From contig CM039183.1 of the NCBI GenBank assembly GCA_008360975.2, forward strand, positions 46,491,850-46,555,849: DNA of 64,000 nt. Reading direction: 5' to 3'. A program made the translations under genes and the position numbers. Every line of letters begins with the position of its first letter. Within the stretch, counting starts at the first letter, position 1. Below are positions 53,778-64,000 of the stretch, one piece after another. This DNA comes from Lichenostomus cassidix (lineage: Eukaryota > Chordata > Aves > Passeriformes > Meliphagidae). The notes beneath the pieces were generated by a model. It had not been told where the DNA came from. It saw nothing but the letters and a program-made list of their open reading frames with translations, and ran no database searches.

Positions 53778-55371
53778 TCCTAAAGAAAATCATCATCAAC
53801 CCATAGAGATGAGAAAATGCTGACTTCCTAAATGCTCATCTGCATGATTACCTTCACATTTCTAGAACATGTTAACTAACTACTGACAGACTTCCAAGAC
53901 TGCATCTGCCATAGGAAGATCCAGAGCAAATCTAAAAGCTGTGATTTTTCTGGTATATAGCATATAAACCACTGAAGACAAATGCTACTAACAATAACAT
54001 GCCTATTTCTTGATTCTCAAGCATGGCACTGATATGAGAATCTGAGAAAAACAATTAAAAACACTAAACATGTGTAGGGCTACATAAAAACTGAGGCAGC
54101 CTATGAATATTACTTAATTTAAAAATCAAGTTGTGCAAGTGACACACGACAGCAAAGGGGGGTCTATGCAAAACCATGAGAGGGCTGCAGGGTTTGTGAA
54201 TAATCTTATTTGTCTTATCTCAGTGAGATAGACATATCCCTTTCTAGAAAAGGGATACTGAAATTATACGAGGTATTTCATATGAACCATAATCATCTAC
54301 AATGTGTGACAGCCAGCTTAGAGCTCTGTTTAATAAGGAGCTAAAGACCTCATGGCAGAATGTTCCTGTCAAGAGAGGTGAATCTGACAGTATGTCTGTT
54401 TGACGTTAAATATGCTAAAAATTCTGATGTTGGTTTTTCTCCTTTGTGTCTTAGTTATCAAATGTATAATGCAGGTAGAGTACATCAAGGAATTTAGTTA
54501 CAATAAATTGGTGAATTTTGTGAAGCACTAAGATGCTTCACTGTCATTCACCTCAAAACCTCACAGATAAATTGGTCATTTTGCATGAAATACCATTTAA
54601 TTAGCATACAAAAATGTAGGAGGGATATAGAAAGGAAAAAGTGATATTCTGCATATCAAACATCCCACATAATAAAGTTTACAACCAGTTGGAAAAAAAT
54701 TAACTATGAAATAGTTACACATGAATGGAGAAGAGACGGGTAAAGAAGTTAAAATGGCACAACTTGACTATTTTTTTCCATTCCATGTACTTGTTTCTGC
54801 AGACATAATATTCTCTTCCTGCACTCATAAATTCTTTAGCTTTTTAGGTCTTTGCATGCTGTTTATTTTTAGAAAATGAAGTATATTGGCCAAGTCAAAG
54901 ACTGAAGGAAACCATGCCACATCAAATTATAAAAGCTACTTCGTTAAATAAAAATTCACAGAGTGCCTTGCAGAATCTTAATGGTGAAGGAGACCAAACA
55001 TGTTTTCATAATTCTACAGCATCACTTTAAGGACAGCTTCCTCTGAGTAAAATAAATCTCTTCATGAATGTGTGTCAGATTATTATAATAGACTGCATGA
55101 CATCAGGAAAGAAACCTATAGCTCAAGTGAAACTATGACTTCTATACATAGAAATCTTGTCATTGTTAGCTCTGGTGTTTATTTTACCTTGGATATTATA
55201 GTCAAACCAAATATTTCTCCTCACAAACACCTACAAATTCTGCATTTGTATGTTAAATGAGAAGTTTCTTAACAGAATATTGATCAAGCAAGTTCAGCTG
55301 TTAACTTTTATCCTACCAAGTACATATACACTTTTGTGTACCATAAACCCAGTGCTTTGAAAACACACAAC
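53778..55371. other. Non-coding stretch, nothing recognised
   Basis: AT-rich sequence with no supported gene. A short palindrome (ATCCCTTT-CTAGA-AAAGGGAT, 54,236-54,256) is the only structural feature noticed. Confidence 0.5.
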
Positions 55372-55391
55372 ATCTCACCCAATCTCACCCA
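55372..55391. repeat. 10 bp tandem duplication
   Basis: ATCTCACCCA occurs twice head to tail, about 80 bp before the LTR-type repeat. Confidence 0.85.
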
Positions 55392-55469
55392 AAATCCAAT
55401 CTGCAGAGCAAGAACTGAGAGAGGGAGAAGCAGTTAGAGAAACCTTCAGAGACTGCTTGAATAAGGACA

Positions 55470-56135
55470 GGGTAGAAAGATGTGGTTGATCATGTCTCGA
55501 CACCAGGTGCCCAAAGCTGCTCATGGGTCAAGGTAAGGACAGGCAGAGGTCACTCATCAGTTCCCATCACAGGCAAAACAGAGTTGACCTGGGGAAATTA
55601 GCTTAGTTTATTACCAACCAAATCAGAGAAGGACAACGAGAAATACAGCCCAATCTTGAAAACACCTTCCCTCCCACCTCTCTCTTCTTCCCACAGCTAA
55701 CTGCTCTCCTGATTTCTCCACCTCCTTCCCATGAGCAGTGCAGTGGAACAGTGAATTGGGATTGCAGTCAGTTCATCACACTGTCACTCCTTCCTCCTCA
55801 CAGGCAGGATTCCCCACACTTCCCCTGCTCCACTGTGAGGTTGCTCCCACAGAAGACAGTCCTCCATGAACTTCTCCCATGTGAGTCCTTCCCACAGGCT
55901 ACAGTTCTTCACAGACTGCTCCAGTGTGAGTCCTTTCCATGGGGTGCAGTCCTTCAGGAACAGACTGCTCCAGTGTGGGTCCTCCATGAGGTCACAAGTC
56001 CTGCCAGCCAACCAGCTCAAGTATGGGCTCCACTCTCCACACTTTCATAGGTCCTGCCAGAAGCCTGCTCTAGGGCAGACTTGCCACACTGTCACAGCCT
56101 CCCTCAGGCATCCCCCTGTTCTCCACTGTTACATA
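55470..56135. mobile_element. Old avian LTR-retroelement-type interspersed repeat with internal tandem units
   Basis: From about 55,470 the sequence passes through CAGTCCTCCATGAACTTCTC, GACTGCTCCAGTGTGAGTCC, GGTGCAGTCCTTCAGGAACA and GGTCACAAGTCCTGCCAGCC to CACAGCCTCCCTCAGGCATC. I recall this order of phrases as an abundant dispersed repeat of bird genomes, probably a long terminal repeat of an endogenous retrovirus-like element; I cannot name the exact family or its transcriptional direction. Degenerate 43-49 bp units are visible (about 55,879-55,921, 55,922-55,970 and from 55,971). CpGs that I expect in younger copies are mostly TG/CA here, indicating age. Frames across it on both strands (e.g. 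55,751-56,050 + and 55,784-56,020 -) are repeat-derived. No retroviral gene is visible beside it, so it looks like a solo or truncated copy. Confidence 0.65.
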
Positions 56136-58150
56136 TCCCCAAAGCACATATTAATAATCAAGTTATAGGCTAGAACACTTTAGAGCACTTTTTGTTCCCT
56201 GCTGAACTGTATCTGCAAAGTTTGTCTGTACAATGACACAATTAGGCTTAAAAATGAAGAAGGGGGGAGGGAAACAGAAAGTGAATAACTCCACAGTCAA
56301 AGACAAAGACATCCATCCACTGTTCTACCAACCAATACTTTTTCCTAACCATTACTTGTTTTATGCAATTATTATTTCTATTTCATACAGGACAAATACA
56401 CAGGTAGCAGCATAGATACCACAATACTGTAAACTTCCCCATTAAAATTGTCTGTTTCATTCAGCAACTTTCACATGTTGCTGAACGAAAGAACAGCTAC
56501 AACTAAGTGAAGAAGTCCTCTGAATAACATAAAAAAAGATAAATTATTAAAAAAAAATGGATCATGCACTGGTATAAAGGAAAAAAACTCCACATTATTT
56601 CAGGCCCCTTTTATACCACATTTATAGAGAGTCAATGATTTTTTTTTTTACTGATTGAAAAAGAACAAACGTGAATTTTAAGAAACAAGTAGAAAATACA
56701 GCAAAATATGTTCAGAGGAATGTTGTGTGTGGGAAACCACCTCCCTGCCTTCTCTAAGTATACCAAAAGTTAACAAAACACTAGGAAAAAAAAAAGGAAC
56801 ACTAAAGCCGATGGTAGAAAAATTTTTCAAGTAGATTTATTCCAGGGATAAAACCCACAAATTCCTATTACATGGTGTTAGGGAAAGACAGATATCTATT
56901 TAGATTGCAGTGACTGCAGTCAATAAGTGTATTTCATCACTGCTGCTGCCAAAAGAGACAGTATAGAAATGTGTCTGACAAGTGTAAAGAGAACCTGAAT
57001 GATTTATTGTTTGCATTACATTAATAACTGCAGTGTCTGGAGGAAGATGAACCAAGTGGGATCAACTGGTTAAAAATAAATCATTGACATTGCATTTCTA
57101 GAAACAACCTTTATCCATAACTTATAAAGTGACTTTTTCATATTACTTTTTCTTCTGCATTTGACACCCTTTCCTCCTGATGCCTATTTAAGAAAGTATC
57201 ACATATAGTCACTGATTCTGTTTACCTGACAAACACAAAAAATTCCCTAATATAACAGTTACCAAATCATGCATTTAAATTGCAAACATTAACTAAAAGC
57301 AGATTATTTTCTGAGCATGGAAGTGACTTATTGAACCAAAAATTAATTTAAAGGAAAACTTATTGAACCAAACTACTAAAATTAAGCAAAAAGCACAGGA
57401 CTGCTGTTGATGGCCTAAGCAGCACCTTTAAGGTCCTTCAGCATTCCCTTTTTCCTTCTTTGTTTTTGGCATTTTGACATTTAAAAAAACAAATTATTCA
57501 AACTACATAATTACTTAGGGTGGTATACATTATGACAATTAAGAGTCTTTTTTCACCCCCTTCAACTGAGTTAACAGAAGAGAAGACTTAGCTTCTAGCT
57601 AGGTTGAAGCATTCAGCCTTTAGTACCTGGTAACCATCAGCAGGTAACAGGGGATCTGCCAGTCAGTAGATTAAAGGTAAAGCCAGAGGCCCTTGCTACT
57701 TTTGCGAATGTTTTCTGTAATGACCTTAAACACATATAGAAAATATTGTTACTGCTATAGTTGCAGCTACTTGAATACCACTTGCAGCTTAACTAATTAT
57801 TATTAAAACACTTCTTGCTTAAATTTTTTGCATCATTTGTACTGAGAGTAGCAAAGTGCAATGAAATCCAATTCACTAATCCAACAAACGTGTATAAGAG
57901 AGACTACTTTTTATGGCAGACAATGCAAAAAAAAGGAAAGGAAGTTAACACAGGAAAACAATGGTCACATTAAATTAAAAAATTAAGAGACAAACCCATA
58001 TGGAAATGTAAAATGGAAGAATGGAACGGGAAGAGAGAAACCTGGGACAGTGTGCTTTTATACCTGTGCTTGACCATAACAGAATTCTCGTGACACCAGT
58101 ATATTTAAATGTGATTCTCATTTCTTTGTTTATATACACCAGCAGTGGAA
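56136..58150. other. Gene-poor AT-rich stretch
   Basis: No supported gene. It contains A/T runs and a 13 bp direct repeat (CTTATTGAACCAA) near 57,329 and 57,358. Confidence 0.5.
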
Positions 58151-58157
58151 AGAATAG

Positions 58158-58213
58158 GTTTGGGGGTATTTTTTGGTTGTTGTTTGGGGTTTTTTGTTTT
58201 TTGGGTTTTTTTT
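58158..58213. repeat. T/G-rich low-complexity tract
   Basis: GGGGG, GGGG and GGG blocks separated by T runs; the opposite strand is the A/C-type tract. Frames through it are rich in Phe/Gly/Val and not believable genes. Confidence 0.82.
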
Positions 58214-58669
58214 AAAATATGCATGTCAGCCAAATAATTTAGAGTGTCAAAATATAAATGTCAAAGTCAGCCTGCCTTTCCGTCAAGAACACACAGAGAA
58301 TATGAGCACATTGCCAACTTCTACAACACTGTCAAAAGCATTATCAGCACTTTTTTTTCCCCCTCAAGGCATATGGTTCAGTAAAAACCCAATGAGCTTC
58401 CATTTTTTAATAATGTGTTATTTGTAGCTGGGTGAAAAGCTTAAAAAGCACAAAAGCAAAAATAACAGACAACAATTAATTGATGATAATACAGTGACAA
58501 CACAGCTGTAGTACCCTGGAAGAGTAAATAAAGGGCTACTGCACTCAGTAAGATCTGTGGGTGGCAGTGCCCTAACACAAATCAGGAAAGAGATGGCGTA
58601 ATGAAGAATCACCATCAAGGAAAAGTACCACCAATGTGAACATAGCAACAAAGTTTCAAGTATGTGCTC

Positions 58670-58800
58670 CTCATGTGATCAAAAAATCATGCCAGCTCCT
58701 CCGGCCATCCAGCACAAGAGAGATTTACTGCAGAATTCTTCATGTTGGGACGAATGAGGGTGATGAACGCAGTCAGACTTCTGTGCAGGCCTCTGCAGCA
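58670..58800 (+). mobile_element. Possible remnant of LINE (CR1-type) ORF1 esterase region
   Basis: The plus strand at 58,735-58,764 reads ILHVGTNEGD, close to the HVGTND block of the SGNH-esterase-like domain in the first ORF of CR1-type LINEs. It is preceded by LLRPSSTREIYCR, loosely like the cysteine-containing block that lies further upstream in those proteins, here at shortened spacing. The similarity is short and would require a deletion. The frame (58,636-58,860) goes on without further recognisable blocks. A chance match is quite possible. Confidence 0.22.
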
Positions 58801-59741
58801 AATATCCTCCACTGCCCAGTTAAATTATGCTCACTGCTGGACCAGCACTCCTGTTCCTGAGAATGCAGCTGAGATTTTCTGGAATGCATGTGCAATGATT
58901 TCACAATATTGTTGTTCACAACCATTAAGAGCCATCTATTAGACATACCTACATAAGTAATACCTTTTTTTTTCCTTCCTTTTTTTTTTAAAGGAACATA
59001 TTTGCACTCATGGGCATGAAACAGTCCCTGGTTCCTAAAGAGACCACAGAAAATGGAACTGAAACACCATCAAGAACTCATAAGGAAGCATCCTTTCTCC
59101 CTCATTCACCTCATCCTCTCCATGGCATGAATTTTCTGACTGTGCTCTGGGCAACAAGTCTGGCCCTGCTGAAAAGTGATACACATTTCCCTCTTTTCAC
59201 TTGTTTGCATAGTGCATCCCAGATATTTAACAACTACCTCACAGCTTTTGATAAATACAGTTTTAGAAAGAATGCCATTGCTCTGCAATGAATTCTTGTC
59301 TCAAAAGTCCCATATCTTTCCATGGTACTTTCTGTGAAGGTACTTTAATGGAAAATAAGTGAAACTGCACCATAACAAATACACTTACACCTCCACAGTG
59401 CACAAGGTTCATTTAATTTGCACTTCAAGTCTAACTACACTTTCACCACCTGCTCCACCTTCATATCACAAATGCAGGAAAATGTTACAAACTACAATAG
59501 AAAGTAACAATTATGATTCTTTAATGCTTTAATTTCTCATTTTCAAGCTGCACTAGCACTTCCCTGAAAGAGCAGGCTGTATTTTCCATGGCTCTGTATT
59601 ATACAGTATCTTATACTAGATCTTATCAATCAAATCAAGAAAATATATATACACATTAGTGTAATATAGATATGATTTGTTTTGGATAAATCTCCACCAT
59701 GTAGGAGACTAATCTTTGCCTACTTTCCCAGTGAATTATTT

Positions 59742-59797
59742 AAAAAAACCCCAAACCTAAGCAACCAAAAAAACCCCAAAAGCACCAAACAAAAAAC
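59742..59797. repeat. A/C-rich low-complexity tract
   Basis: AAAAAAACCCCAAA occurs twice about 25 bp apart within an A/C-only stretch. Confidence 0.8.
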
Positions 59798-60389
59798 TTG
59801 CTATCACAACAGGCTGGCTTTCAGTCTCTACGTCTGCAAATCAGCTTGCTTGCTGCTGCCAGTAAAAATAATACAATTCATGGTACATGTGGAAAGTAGC
59901 AACAAACATCTACAAAACTCTTGAATCAGCAAAGCTATTCTCTTTTTCAGAAGCTACTGAATGATATAGCAGAAAGTAATAGAAGATACCTAAGTGTAAT
60001 TCCAGCCACTGACATTTTCACAACTAGGAATTTGGCAGAACATTCCTTTTCATGCCAGATAATACATGGAGATCTTTTACAATACGTGCACCGAAATATT
60101 GCATTACTTCAAAGTTGTGACACTTACACCATATTATGCTTATCATAAAGGATTAGTGAGTGTTGCCATCTTGGGTATTTTTCTCCCTCTCAGCAAACTG
60201 TTGTTTTCCATTTGATGTCATCTCTCTGTAGGACATCACACTGTTTTGGGAATGGTAGCCCAATTGGTCCCAGGTTGTGCTCCACTTCTCTCATTACAGC
60301 TCTTTAGTGTTTTCTACACTCATACATGCTGTCTTGTTCCTGCAGCTCTGTACTGCCCAGAGTCAAAAAATGTTCCTCAAACACCACAT

Positions 60390-60429
60390 GCAAATAAACA
60401 AACAAAAAAAACCCCAACCCAACAAAACA
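60390..60429. repeat. A/C-rich low-complexity tract
   Basis: AAATAAACAAACA followed by A8, CCCC and further A/C runs. Confidence 0.8.
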
Positions 60430-61546
60430 CCTCATATATTCTTATAGCTCCATGTTTCTGTGTTTTGTTTTGTTCTGTTTGTTTTTTCTCTCCCATTCAT
60501 GTTGTGCTTCTCGGAAAAACACGAGGCAAAAACTATTTCGTCAGGAATTCTTAAATCCTCTTAAAATTTTAATCTCTTTCCTCCTCTTGCCCTGGCAGTT
60601 CTTTTCCCCTTAAGTAGGATGATGGCTGTACTTTATATTGTAGCATGCAGTGGGGAAAAGAATGGATTTACAGGAAACTATTCTATTCCTGTACTACATA
60701 TTCCCATTATATAACTTATACTTAGGAGCAGATTGAAGGAGTAGATACACACAGCCAATCCTGGGGAAAAAGAAGATGTAAATTTTAGTTCAGAAATACT
60801 GAAAAGCCTAGGGTGCTCTTTATCCCTCACAGCCAATTTCTGATGGCATGGCAAAGTAGGTCCAAACCAGAAGGATGACTGAAATCAAAGCCATGTGCCA
60901 CTGTGTTAAATGCTGCCAACAGTGGCTGTGAAAGTGTTCCTCCAGCAGTCTTAGGATTTCTGTGTAAACAACCAAGGCATGTGCCCTCTTCTCAACTGAG
61001 CTGGCTCAAACATCTGACTGACAGCTTGCTGCCTTTAATGAACTGGAAAAATGTATTTTCTGCCTCTGTATATTTGGGCAAGTTCAGCTCTGAGAAATCA
61101 TGAGCTGCTCTTTGCCCTCTCCATCATCCCACTCCTTTCAACAGCCCACTTTGGGTAATTAAAAAGACAAAGGCTTGTTTTACATTTTGAAAGGTTTTCT
61201 TGACTCTGAAGACACATCACTTTATCTTCCCTGTTGCTTTGTGTTATTCAGACAGAAGATTCAGAGGTTTGGAGGCTACAAGACCTCCATGACAAAAGCT
61301 TTTATTCCCAAATGAAATGGGGTCTTCCTTTTTCTTCTTAATATATGTTTGTATTCATTAGCAGGATGACATTTTCCCACAAAACTGCGTCTGCAGAACA
61401 TAGCAGATCACATTCACAGCACTAACACCTTACAAAGAACTGTGCTGACTCAGGACTGCTGAAGCCAATATCCACATACTGTGTAAAAGACATTATGGAA
61501 TAAAGATAACTGAGTTGCCCATCGCCTAATTTTAACTCCAAGTTGG

Positions 61547-61618
61547 TTTTTTTTTTTTTTTTTTGTTATGGCTATTAGAGCTAGAAAAGGCATTTCAATT
61601 AAAAAAAAAAAAAAAAAA
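61547..61618. repeat. Perfect T18 / A18 inverted pair
   Basis: Eighteen consecutive T (61,547-61,564) and eighteen consecutive A (61,601-61,618) are separated by 36 bp of ordinary sequence. The two runs are exactly complementary, so either strand, or a transcript of it, could form an 18 bp A-T/A-U stem with a 36-nt loop. No element body was recognised between or beside them. Confidence 0.85.
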
Positions 61619-64000
61619 GGAGCGTGATAGGAAAGCTGTTTCCTCAGCAGAGCACTGCTAGACAGGATGTGGAGGTTGCTACAATTCTTCCTTGCTGTGA
61701 AATTAAATTAGTCTCAATGTAGAGCTGACTAACCACTGAAACTGGTACCACTTAACTGTGCAGCAAGAGCCCAAAGTTCATATCTCCCACTCTACCTTTT
61801 TGTAAACTTGTTTTTAATTTCCCTTCATCTTTTCTCCACTTCAGCAATTTTCTCCAGTCCAGAAAACATTTCCAGATTAGTCTGCCTGATTTCCTCCTGG
61901 CAGCTTCTCCAAGAAGCACATCTCTGCAGTGGCCAGAGTAAGGTTTTTCCTCTCAGGGTAGAGGAATCTCCTTCTGACACTCCTTTTAGAGATGAAGCAC
62001 TTTACACAAGAGCTTGCAGTGGGCCACTGAAATCCTTACCGATCGTTTAATGGCTGCTAAATGAGAACAAAGACTGTGATGAAGGTTTCTGAATCAGTGT
62101 CCTGACACTAAATTAATAAATTAAACCTTTCACTCTTAACAGCTGCAGCCTCAAAAATCTATGAGTGACTGAGCTGACTGGACCTCAGACCACACAATTC
62201 TAGATCTCTCCCATTTCAGTAGTTTTCTTTCCTCTAGTGCATGGAACATCCATTCCCTCAGAGGCCCCCTGTGACATCTGTTGAAACATCTGCTTCATTT
62301 TCTAGTCTGTAAAATATCCATAAGAAAACACTCAAAAACCCCTCAACCCACAAAAAAAAAAAAAAGTACTTGCATTTTTTACACTGAAAACATAATAAAA
62401 GCACACAGCATTTGGAGAACTTTTAACAACTCATTCTCATCTTGAGCAACATAGTAACAAGCTTTGCAAGGAGAGGAAAACACTTAAACACCAGTATGCC
62501 CAGCATATCCTATGACATTTACTTTTCTCTATCAGTTCCAAAGAAAACATGTACATATACACTACGTAACAGAAAGGGGAAAAACCATATCTCATCATGA
62601 GTCCACATTTGCAACTGTGCCAAACCAAACATAATCATGGGTAACCGAACACTACTTCTTTCATCGTAACTCAGTTTTCATCCCTCATGTGTCCTTATGC
62701 CTTTAGCATACAAGGACAACAACTTAAGGATTTTTCAGCAAAGGTCATTAGCTTTCTGTGCTCTGCTTTATCCCTAAAAATAAAGTCAAGCCAATCAGTA
62801 TGCTTATTACACACTTACAAATCACTTCAGAAGTGATTTCTCTTCATGAAATTTTAGAAGTAATGCACTGTTGAGAAATCATACCCACTGATGTATTTTA
62901 ATCTAAGAGTCATAAGCAAATTTTCACAATTCAAGGACTTACTCTTGTTCTTTTAAAAATCTTTTATAATAACAAATTTAGTACTTTGCAAAGATATTGT
63001 GTTTGCAGTTCTGAAACAACTATGACACTACTCGATCTACTAATTCTGGTAGAGAACAAAACTGAACTTGTAACCTAGAGGTTAAAAGACTTTGTCTTAT
63101 TGCTGACAATTCCTGGCTTCACCGGTGCATGTGAAGGGAAAAGGGGAACAGTGTAAACCAGCATAAGAAGGTTACATAAAGAAACAGCTTCTCAGTAAAA
63201 CAAAGGAATGTTTTAAAGATGAAAACATTAGAAACTACTTTTGAAAAACCATTGTTCAAATGAAGTTTAGCACTTAGGAAAATAGGCACCCGCAACTAAA
63301 TATGTATTTATACTGTTCTCCAAATTACACTCTTACCTTTCTAGAACTCACGAACAACATTTGATCAGTATCACATTGGTTTCAGGGAGCTTTTGAGGTA
63401 CCCAAAGTAAACACAATCCATTAAATGATGCACTTGCATCACCTGAACACAGCTTCTTTTAGGACCATCCCACCAAGACAAATGCTCCAAAGACTCCAGA
63501 GACCCGAGGAGTTGCCATTCAAAACAATAAGGATTTCTGGGCACTGAACAGAGCAACTTTGGTACAGACTTCCTGCCATACTTCCCAGAGCACAGCCTGC
63601 AGCACAAGCCACAGAATGATGCTCCTGGGATGTGAGTCCATGCAGATCCAGAAAATCTATACCTTTACACTACCTCCTTCAGTTCATGTTACTTCTCTAG
63701 TCAGCATTTCAAACCCTTTCATAACATTATTGTGAGGAACATATGATTCAAAGCAAGTGGTGCAAGATGGACTCCATGCTGATCAGCACTGTGTTGATAT
63801 AAAATATTTAAGTAATGAGAAAAGATAGATGGTCTGCTGGAAAAACTCAGACCTTGAAAAACAGTCCAAAGTGTTTTTAATTTAAAAACTTAAGACACTT
63901 CTCCTGACACCCTTTCTCCTGTCTTTGAAAACAGGACATTTTGAGACAGCCTTAGGAAGAGCAAATTACAGTCAGCATAAGAAAATTAGTCATAAGCATA
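61619..64000. other. Non-coding stretch to window end
   Basis: No supported gene. A minus-strand donor-like AAAG/GTAAGA lies near 63,335. A minus-strand frame at 63,371-63,607 begins with a Cys/Arg/Lys-rich peptide (MCCRLCSGKYGRKS) but has no paired acceptor and no recognised family. A 13-A run occurs near 62,355. Confidence 0.5.

Larger units (their letters stand above)
58861..61546. other. Non-coding stretch with A/C-type tracts
   Basis: No supported gene. Contains T runs near 58,963-58,992, A/C-rich tracts at 59,742-59,797 and 60,390-60,429, and short frames on both strands. The 102-codon frame at 60,246-60,554 (+) runs through an A/C tract and has no recognised domain. Confidence 0.5.

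Noticed and set aside
54236..54256. Short palindrome with 8 bp arms
   Set aside because: Expected by chance in AT-rich DNA of this length; no further structure around it.
55751..56168. Frames with a repeated peptide pattern (cysteine-containing, about 15-residue period)
   Set aside because: They are translations of the tandem units of the LTR-type repeat and exist on both strands.
1..64000. CRISPR arrays, tRNA, rRNA, bacterial operons, phage or toxin genes
   Set aside because: No regularly spaced repeats, no clover-leaf or A/B-box tRNA pattern noticed by eye, and no long tightly packed frames; the window is eukaryotic non-coding DNA in character.

Overview
The window looks like vertebrate nuclear DNA, most likely from a bird and perhaps a songbird. 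It is AT-rich and CpG-poor, has few interspersed repeats, and carries many A/C-rich (or G/T-rich) low-complexity tracts of the kind common in avian intergenic and intronic DNA. Three repeat remnants support this. One is the 3' end of a CR1 LINE (about 32.99-33.14 kb). One is a decayed L2-like LINE reverse-transcriptase tail (about 4.12-4.32 kb). The third is an old LTR-type repeat of a style I associate with bird genomes, containing degenerate 43-49 bp units built on 'gactgctccagtgtgagtcc' (about 55.47-56.14 kb). There is no bacterial-style gene organisation, rRNA, CRISPR array or tRNA that I can recognise.

No protein-coding gene can be assigned with confidence. Open frames are short, scattered on both strands, mostly AT-driven, and resemble no family I know. 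The longest is 167 codons, at 8.37-8.87 kb. The best exon-like signals are three stretches bounded by good splice-site consensus: 12,652-12,754 (+), 53,182-53,355 (+) and 11,739-11,973 (-). The 53.2 kb one is the most convincing, with a symmetric phase, only one open frame and a consensus donor. All three could be lncRNA exons or chance.

Layout: 0.5-1.0 kb holds an unexplained short frame followed by AATAAA. The L2 fragment is at 4.1-4.3 kb. From 9.9 to 12.8 kb there is an A/C tract and two of the exon-like stretches. From 13 to 27 kb the DNA is plain, with some homeobox/E-box motif clusters. A 94 bp A/C tract bracketed by a 10 bp direct repeat lies at 27.4 kb, and the CR1 tail at 33.0 kb. 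From 38.0 to 39.2 kb there is a CA/TA microsatellite followed by a block visibly richer in G+C. A homeodomain-site cluster and a candidate exon lie at 53.2-53.8 kb, the LTR-type repeat at 55.5-56.1 kb, a possible LINE ORF1-like remnant at 58.7 kb, and a perfect T18/A18 inverted pair at 61.55-61.62 kb. The rest is best described as gene-desert or large-intron sequence.

I found no new biological system that the sequence itself supports. The findings below are modest and mostly need alignment or transcript data to decide.
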